From NCBI GenBank assembly GCA_004297775.1, contig SCUE01000033.1:29085-93084 (forward strand): DNA of 64,000 bases, written 5' to 3'. The notes beneath the pieces are model-generated. The model did no database searches. It was given only the letters and a program-made list of their open reading frames with translations, and had not been told where the DNA came from. Positions 59,075-64,000 of this stretch are shown here, one piece after another. Origin of the DNA: Chloroflexota bacterium (lineage in GTDB: Bacteria; Chloroflexota; UBA6077; FW602-bin22). The first letter of the stretch is position 1. Each line of letters begins with the position of its first letter. The position numbers and the translations under genes are program-made.

Positions 59075-60000
59075 GTGATCGTCCTGAAGTTCTGGGCCAT
59101 GCTCAGGTACCGCTCTCCGGTATCACACAGGAGTGTGACAACTGTACTCCCCGGGGGCATTGACTCGGCGATGCGACGGGACGCCCAGACGTTGGCGCCC
59201 GACGAAATTCCGACGAGAAGACCGTTCTCCTTGGTCAGGCGCCGCGCGGTCTCATAGGCATCTTCGTCGGTCACGGTGATGATGTCGTCGATGATCGAGC
59301 GATTCAGAATGCCGGGTATGAATCCGGCGCCAATGCCATGGATGCGGTGAATACCTGGCCGTCCGCCGGAGAGCACCGGGGCCCGCGCCGGTTCGACCGC
59401 GACGATGCGCGTGTCCGGCCATCGCGCCTTCAGGATCTCGCCGACGCCGGTGATCGTCCCGCCGGTGCCGACACCGGCGACGAACGCGTCCACTCGGAGT
59501 CCGCGCGAACTGACCGCATCGACAATCTCAGGGCCCGTCGTGCGCCGATGAGCCTCCGGATTGGCCGGATTCGTGAACTGCTGCGGCATGAAGTAGCCGT
59601 TCTCGCGCGCGAGACGCTCGGCCGCAAACACCGCCCCGGACATGCCTTCGATTGCCGGCGTCAACACGAGATCCGCGCCAAAGAGCGTCAAGAGCGCGCG
59701 TCGTTCCTGGTTCATGTCATCCGGCATCGTCAGGACGAGCCGGTAACCGCGCACCGCGCTGACGAGTGCGAGGCCGAGCCCGGTGTTGCCGCTCGTCGGC
59801 TCGACGAGAGTATCTCCGAGCCGGATCTGGCCGGCGTCCTCGGCCGCCGCGATCATAGAGAGCGCGATGCGATCCTTTACGGACCCGCCGGGGTTGGCGG
59901 ATTCCAGTTTCGCCCAGATCCCGGTCCGGCCAACCCGCGGTTGGTCGACGCACACAAGCGGGGTATTGCCGATCAAGGCGACAGCGTTGTCACGAATCAT
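59071..60000 (-). CDS. cysM: O-phosphoserine/O-acetylserine sulfhydrylase-like cysteine synthase (CysM-like)
   Basis: ALIGNTPLVCVDQ; GGSVKDRIALSMI (PLP-Lys); EPTSGNTGLGLALVSAVRGY; GTGGTITGVGEIL. ATG at 60000; 4-nt overlap with the fusion gene. Confidence 0.92.
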   Translation of the reverse strand: MIRDNAVALIGNTPLVCVDQPRVGRTGIWAKLESANPGGSVKDRIALSMIAAAEDAGQIRLGDTLVEPTSGNTGLGLALVSAVRGYRLVLTMPDDMNQERRALLTLFGADLVLTPAIEGMSGAVFAAERLARENGYFMPQQFTNPANPEAHRRTTGPEIVDAVSSRGLRVDAFVAGVGTGGTITGVGEILKARWPDTRIVAVEPARAPVLSGGRPGIHRIHGIGAGFIPGILNRSIIDDIITVTDEDAYETARRLTKENGLLVGISSGANVWASRRIAESMPPGSTVVTLLCDTGERYLSMAQNFRTIT

Positions 60001-60023
60001 GACTGAACCGATCGTATCAATTA

Positions 60024-61112
60024 ATGGGTGAATTGGCGAAAGGCGCCGCCGACATTCTGCGCGCCCGGATCGCCGAACGCGGACCGATTTCGTTCTCGGA
60101 ATTTGTGGAGATTGCACTCTATGACCCGGAATGGGGCTATTACAGCCGCGTCGCGGTCGGGCGCGACTTCGTGACGTCGCCGCGAACCTCGCCGGCGTTT
60201 GGCCACCTGCTCGGTCGCTTTGTCGCCGACGCATGGCACGCGCTCGATCGACCGAACCCGTTTTTCGTCGCCGAATTCGCGGCTGGTGACGGGACGCTTG
60301 GCGCCGACATCCTTGCCTGGTTGTCGGCGCGCGAACCCGGCTGCGCGGCGGCCACCCGGTACCTGGCCGTCGACCGCCAGGCTGTGAGTGACGCGAGCGG
60401 ACCGCTATTTCGTGTCCGCGGAGATGCCGCGCATCCCCCCACTAACCCATTCGATGGCGTCGTACTGTCGAACGAGCTGTTCGATGCCCTTCCGTTTGAC
60501 CGCATTGTCAGCACCGAACTGGGTTTGCGCCAGACGATGGTCGATTGTCTGGGGCGCGATCTGGTGTCACGGGTCGGACCGGCCGTGACCGACGCAATCC
60601 TGCGGCATTTCAACGCCCTCGCCATCAGGCCGTCGATCGGTCAGTTACTCGATGTTTCGGTGGTGGCGCCACAGGTCTACCGGGCATTGGCGCGATCGCT
60701 TCGGCGTGGCTTCATTGTCACGATTGATTACGGCGCCGAGGCGACCGATCTCTATGGAAGTCGGCACTTCGCGGGAACGGCGCGCGGATACTCTCGTCAC
60801 GCCGCGGTCGACGATCTCCTGGTCCGGCCGGGCGAACAGGACCTCACGTCGCACGTGGATTTCACGACCCTTCGCCGGGTGGGCGAGGAGGCTGGCGCGC
60901 AAACCGTCTGGTCTGGTGCGCAGGCTGATTTTCTGCGCGCCCTCGATCTGGCCAAATGGATCGAGCGACTTGATCCGCGCCACCTGAGTCACGTCGACTA
61001 TCACAATGCACGCTTCGGCGCGCTCGAACTCGTGAATCCATCCGGCACAGGGCGATTCCGCGTGCTCGTCCAGTCGCGCGGCGCGCCGGGGCGACTCGAC
61101 CGGCTGGTATAG
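60024..61112 (+). CDS. SAM-dependent methyltransferase, MidA/NDUFAF7-like
   Basis: GPISFSEFVEIALYDPEWGYYSR; GRDFVTSPRTSPAFGHLLGRF; VVLSNELFDALPFDRI. Confidence 0.9.
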   Translation: MGELAKGAADILRARIAERGPISFSEFVEIALYDPEWGYYSRVAVGRDFVTSPRTSPAFGHLLGRFVADAWHALDRPNPFFVAEFAAGDGTLGADILAWLSAREPGCAAATRYLAVDRQAVSDASGPLFRVRGDAAHPPTNPFDGVVLSNELFDALPFDRIVSTELGLRQTMVDCLGRDLVSRVGPAVTDAILRHFNALAIRPSIGQLLDVSVVAPQVYRALARSLRRGFIVTIDYGAEATDLYGSRHFAGTARGYSRHAAVDDLLVRPGEQDLTSHVDFTTLRRVGEEAGAQTVWSGAQADFLRALDLAKWIERLDPRHLSHVDYHNARFGALELVNPSGTGRFRVLVQSRGAPGRLDRLV

Positions 61113-61113
61113 T
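61108..61113 (+). promoter_or_regulatory. -10 box TATAGT, 9 nt before the GTG of the next gene
   Basis: TATAGT-N9-GTG; overlaps the upstream stop codon. Confidence 0.45.
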
Positions 61114-61122
61114 GCCGGCTTC

Positions 61123-61851
61123 GTGGGTAGGGCATTTCGCGCGTACTTCTCGGGCCTTGCCGATACTTACGGCGAGCTTTTCCCCGTCGTGGGGATGAAC
61201 GTTCTCTGGATTGCCCTCTCGACGCCGCTTCTGGCGCTGGGTGCGGTGTTCATCCTCGTCGGAGTGGGCGTTGGTGGGCCGACGAACGAGATGCGCGACG
61301 CGCTCCAATCGACGCTCGCGATCCTCCTGATCGTGGCACTCGCGCTCGGCCCCAATCCAGCCGCGGCTGGCATCTATCTCTGGGCAAATTATCTGGTGCG
61401 CGACGAGCGCGTCGAGTTCTCTCTGGTATGGCGTGGCCTTCGTGAGTACTGGTGGCCAGCCGCGAAGCTGTTCGGAATCAGCGTCATCGGCTACGCGCTG
61501 CTGATCGCAAACGCCGCTTTCTACCTTGCGAGTGACCAGATCGCCTTGAAGATCTTCGGCATCGTCTGGATCTACGCGATCTACTTCTGGACCTCAATGC
61601 AGATGTACCAACTCCCGCTGTTGATCGAGCAGGACGACAAGCGAGTTCGCCTCGTCCTCCGCAATGCGTTCTTTCTCGCGTTCGCGAACGTTCTCGACAC
61701 GTTGGCCCTGACAATCCTAGTTGTCGTCACGCTCGCACTCAGCCTGGTGATCGCAATCCTGATCGCGCTCGTCGCCGGCGCGATGATCGCGATCGTTAAC
61801 ACGCGCGCCACCCATCTCCTGCTCGAGCGCCATCGCCCGGCGACGACGTGA
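61123..61851 (+). CDS. DUF624/YesL-like membrane protein
   Basis: GELFPVVGMNVLWIALSTPLLALGAVF; several TM segments. Confidence 0.65.
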   Translation: MGRAFRAYFSGLADTYGELFPVVGMNVLWIALSTPLLALGAVFILVGVGVGGPTNEMRDALQSTLAILLIVALALGPNPAAAGIYLWANYLVRDERVEFSLVWRGLREYWWPAAKLFGISVIGYALLIANAAFYLASDQIALKIFGIVWIYAIYFWTSMQMYQLPLLIEQDDKRVRLVLRNAFFLAFANVLDTLALTILVVVTLALSLVIAILIALVAGAMIAIVNTRATHLLLERHRPATT

Positions 61852-62810
61852 TCCATCTCGTCGTCACCGGAATCGCCGGCGGGGCACATCTCGATCGGCT
61901 GAAGGCGGCGCTCGGCGACCCAGCGACGGCCGCATTGAACACGACCACGCTCGACGCCGATCGGTTGCAGACCTCGGACCTCGCCTCGGCGTGTGAATCG
62001 ATGCCGTTCCTGTCGAATCGTCGGCTGGTTCTCGTCCGCGGCATCGATGGCAAGGCGGCCGGCCGCGTCGACACGCTGGCCTGGCTCGTCGAGTACCTCG
62101 ACCGCGTTCCAGAGACGACCGACCTCGCGTTCCTCGTGGATGGCGCGGCGCCCGATGCGCTGGCCCCGGCGATTGCGCGCCTCGTCGAGGCAGGTCGGGC
62201 GATTGTGATACGCGACGCGATTCTCGATGAATCGAGCGCGATTTTGTGGTTACGTTCGCGGGCGCGTGAGCAAGGGGGCGCGATCGGTGCAAATGCCGCG
62301 GCCGCGCTCGTCCAGGCCGTCGGTGTTGATTCGCGCGCACTTGCTCACGAGCTGGACAAACTCATCTCTGCGTCCGGCGACGTTGAGATCTCTCCCGCCA
62401 TGGTCGGCGAACTCGTCGTCACCGCGTTCGATGCGCGGGTGTGGGACCTTACCGACGCGTTCGGCTCGCGCAATGGCTCAGCGATCGCGCGCGCTTGGCG
62501 CCGGCTCCGCGCGCAAGGCGAGGATTCGCACCGACTCCTGCCGTTGATTGCGCGCCAAGTGCGTCTGATAGTCCTCACACTCGACGCGGGTTCACGCGGC
62601 GTTCGGCCGGACAGCCTCGCGGGTTACCTCGGGGTTTCGCCCGGAATCGCCCGGAAAGCCGCGGACCAGTCGCGACGATGGTCGCCGGCGCGGGCTCGGT
62701 CCGCCTACGGCGCGCTCGTGGCGGCCGACTGGGCCGAGAAGTCGGGCCAAGGCGAACTCGACGACCGGCTCGAATCGCTGCTCGCGGAAATTGTGGGAAG
62801 CCGTGTTTAG
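61848..62810 (+). CDS. holA: DNA polymerase III delta subunit
   Basis: LASACESMPFLSNRRLVLVRGI; VGVDSRALAHELDKLISASG; LLPLIARQVRLIV; HolA-like length and layout. Confidence 0.88.
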   Translation: MIHLVVTGIAGGAHLDRLKAALGDPATAALNTTTLDADRLQTSDLASACESMPFLSNRRLVLVRGIDGKAAGRVDTLAWLVEYLDRVPETTDLAFLVDGAAPDALAPAIARLVEAGRAIVIRDAILDESSAILWLRSRAREQGGAIGANAAAALVQAVGVDSRALAHELDKLISASGDVEISPAMVGELVVTAFDARVWDLTDAFGSRNGSAIARAWRRLRAQGEDSHRLLPLIARQVRLIVLTLDAGSRGVRPDSLAGYLGVSPGIARKAADQSRRWSPARARSAYGALVAADWAEKSGQGELDDRLESLLAEIVGSRV

Positions 62811-62817
62811 GGGAGAG

Positions 62818-63453
62818 CTACGCCATCTGGCGAACGAGCGACACGACCTTGCCCTGGATACGAAGGTGGTCGGGTCGCACGTAGATCGGCGCCATGTCCG
62901 GGTTCCTCGGCTGCAATCGAATGCGGTTTGCCTCGCGATAGAACCGCTTGAGCGTCGCGGCACCTTCCGGTTGATCCCCATCGGTGATGAGAGCAACGAC
63001 GATGTCGCCGTTGGTCGCGGTCTCACGCGGTTCGATGATGACGAGGTCGCCATCGTCGATCAGATCCTCGATCATCGACAATCCCTTGACGCGCAGTGCG
63101 TACGCGCCGGCCGGCACGAGCGAGGCCGACAGCTCGATCGTGTCGTGATGGCCGATGGTGGCTTCGATCGGTGCGCCGGCCGCAATCTGTCCGATGATTG
63201 GCACCGACACGCCGGTTGTCGGCCGCCCCTCATCGCCGAGGACTTCGATACCGCGCGAGACCTCGCGGTCGCGGCGAATGATCCCGGCCTTCTCGAGGAT
63301 GTTGAGATTGTAGTCGACGACCGACGTCGAAGAAATGCCGGCCGCTCGGCCGATCTCGCGGACCGTTGGCGGATAGCCGCGCTGACCACGGAAAGAGCCG
63401 ATGAAATCAAGCATGCGTTCCTGGCGCGGAGAGAGGCGCGACATTGTGCCCAT
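62818..63453 (-). CDS. lexA: LexA repressor
   Basis: LSPRQERMLDFIGSFRGQRGYPPTVREIGRAAGISSTSVVDYNLNIL wHTH; Ala-Gly cleavage site QIAAGAP; catalytic Ser GLSMIEDLIDDGD; Lys ATLKRFYRE. ATG 63453 has upstream GGAG. Confidence 0.96.
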   Translation of the reverse strand: MGTMSRLSPRQERMLDFIGSFRGQRGYPPTVREIGRAAGISSTSVVDYNLNILEKAGIIRRDREVSRGIEVLGDEGRPTTGVSVPIIGQIAAGAPIEATIGHHDTIELSASLVPAGAYALRVKGLSMIEDLIDDGDLVIIEPRETATNGDIVVALITDGDQPEGAATLKRFYREANRIRLQPRNPDMAPIYVRPDHLRIQGKVVSLVRQMA

Positions 63454-63474
63454 TGGGCGGTACTCCAAATAAAA

Positions 63475-63486
63475 GAACTGGTGTTC
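63475..63486 (-). promoter_or_regulatory. LexA (SOS) box 1: GAAC-TGGT-GTTC
   Basis: Matches the GAACN4GTTC consensus of Gram-positive-type LexA. Confidence 0.85.
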
Positions 63487-63488
63487 GG

Positions 63489-63517
63489 ATCCTAATCCGA
63501 ACACCAGTTCGCGTCAA
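63489..63517 (-). promoter_or_regulatory. lexA promoter TTGACG-17 bp-TAGGAT
   Basis: Minus strand TTGACG 63517-63512, spacer 63511-63495, TAGGAT 63494-63489. Confidence 0.8.
63498..63511 (-). promoter_or_regulatory. LexA (SOS) box 2: CGAAC-ACCA-GTTCG
   Basis: Exact CGAACN4GTTCG lying in the -35/-10 spacer. Confidence 0.88.
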
Positions 63518-63535
63518 CCGGCACGCCGATGGGGT

Positions 63536-63811
63536 TTAGGTCGCCGATGCCGCCACGTGGAATCGCTTCATCAAGCGGGACTTGCGGCGCGCCGCGTTGT
63601 TCGGGTGGATTACGCCCTTGCTGACCGCGCGATCGAGTTTGCTGATCGCCTCACGAACTGCCGTGGCCGTAGTCTCGCCGGTCGCCGTCTCTTCGATCGC
63701 GGCCTGGGCACGACGAACGAACGTACGAACGCCGCTACGGATCGGTCGATTCCGCAATCGCCGCGTCTCGGCCACGCGGATCATCTTCTTGGCTTGTTTG
63801 GTGTTGGCCAA
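63536..63811 (-). CDS. rpsT: 30S ribosomal protein S20
   Basis: MANTKQAKKMIRVAETRRLRNRPIRSGVRTFVRRA...SKLDRAVSKGVIHPNNAARRKSRLMKRF; TTG start. Confidence 0.96.
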   Translation of the reverse strand: MANTKQAKKMIRVAETRRLRNRPIRSGVRTFVRRAQAAIEETATGETTATAVREAISKLDRAVSKGVIHPNNAARRKSRLMKRFHVAASAT

Positions 63812-63942
63812 CGCCTGTCTCCTGGCTAAGTGACGACAATAGTAGGCGAGGCGCCGGGTGGTTGTCCAAAGCGGGCGATCAACCGGGTCGTGTCCCTGGA
63901 CGTGTGTAGAAGCGGGTGCGCGGTCCGCGCGGCCATCGGCGC

Positions 63943-64000
63943 TCAGCCGACGGCGGGCAGTGGCAAGGGTATCACCTCCTCTGTGGGCTCGTAGAGCTTG
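63943..64000 (-). CDS. Possible C-terminal end of a CDS truncated by the window (...KLYEPTEEVIPLPLPAVG*)
   Basis: Open minus-strand frame from the window edge to TGA at 63945-63943; too short to identify. Confidence 0.25.
   Translation of the reverse strand, partial: KLYEPTEEVIPLPLPAVG

Overview
High-GC bacterial chromosome segment. Gene content and style suggest a Chloroflexota-like lineage, but that is inference. The window is almost fully coding and mostly chromosomal. From left to right: an FtsX-type permease; an orphan ParA with a small RHH-like partner; mnmA; a translationally coupled minus-strand operon asnS-gatC-gatA-nucleotidyltransferase-Lrp-aminotransferase-gatB; comF; two DUF881 genes and a DUF1461 gene; a tetrapyrrole methylase-MazG fusion; a ~21 kb exopolysaccharide locus (GT2, GT4, GT39, YfhO-like, O-antigen ligase, clan-A glycosidase-like and polyprenyl glycosylphosphotransferase genes); pth, mfd, apt and tRNA-Gln(CTG). 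Downstream of the tRNA is a probable accessory segment with a glycyl-radical enzyme and its activase, an oligopeptide-type ABC transporter, a PEP-utilising swivel-domain protein without an ATP-grasp module, and an MFS transporter. The right end carries a ubiquitin-like sulfur-transfer cassette (cysM, a MoaD/CysO-JAMM fusion, and a ThiF/MoeB E1), a MidA-like methyltransferase, holA, lexA and rpsT. The strongest observations are: (1) the single-chain ubiquitin-like carrier::JAMM protease with GG at the domain junction, beside cysM and an E1; (2) a base-resolved SOS promoter for lexA with two LexA boxes forming a 36-bp palindrome; (3) a glycyl-radical enzyme with atypical NCWE and GGWSAYF motifs, next to tRNA-Gln and a possible integration scar; (4) a stand-alone PEP-swivel protein; (5) two recent-looking in-frame tandem duplications; (6) several genes with a TANNNT box 9-10 nt before the start codon, suggesting leaderless mRNAs. 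No CRISPR array, rRNA or intact transposon was seen.
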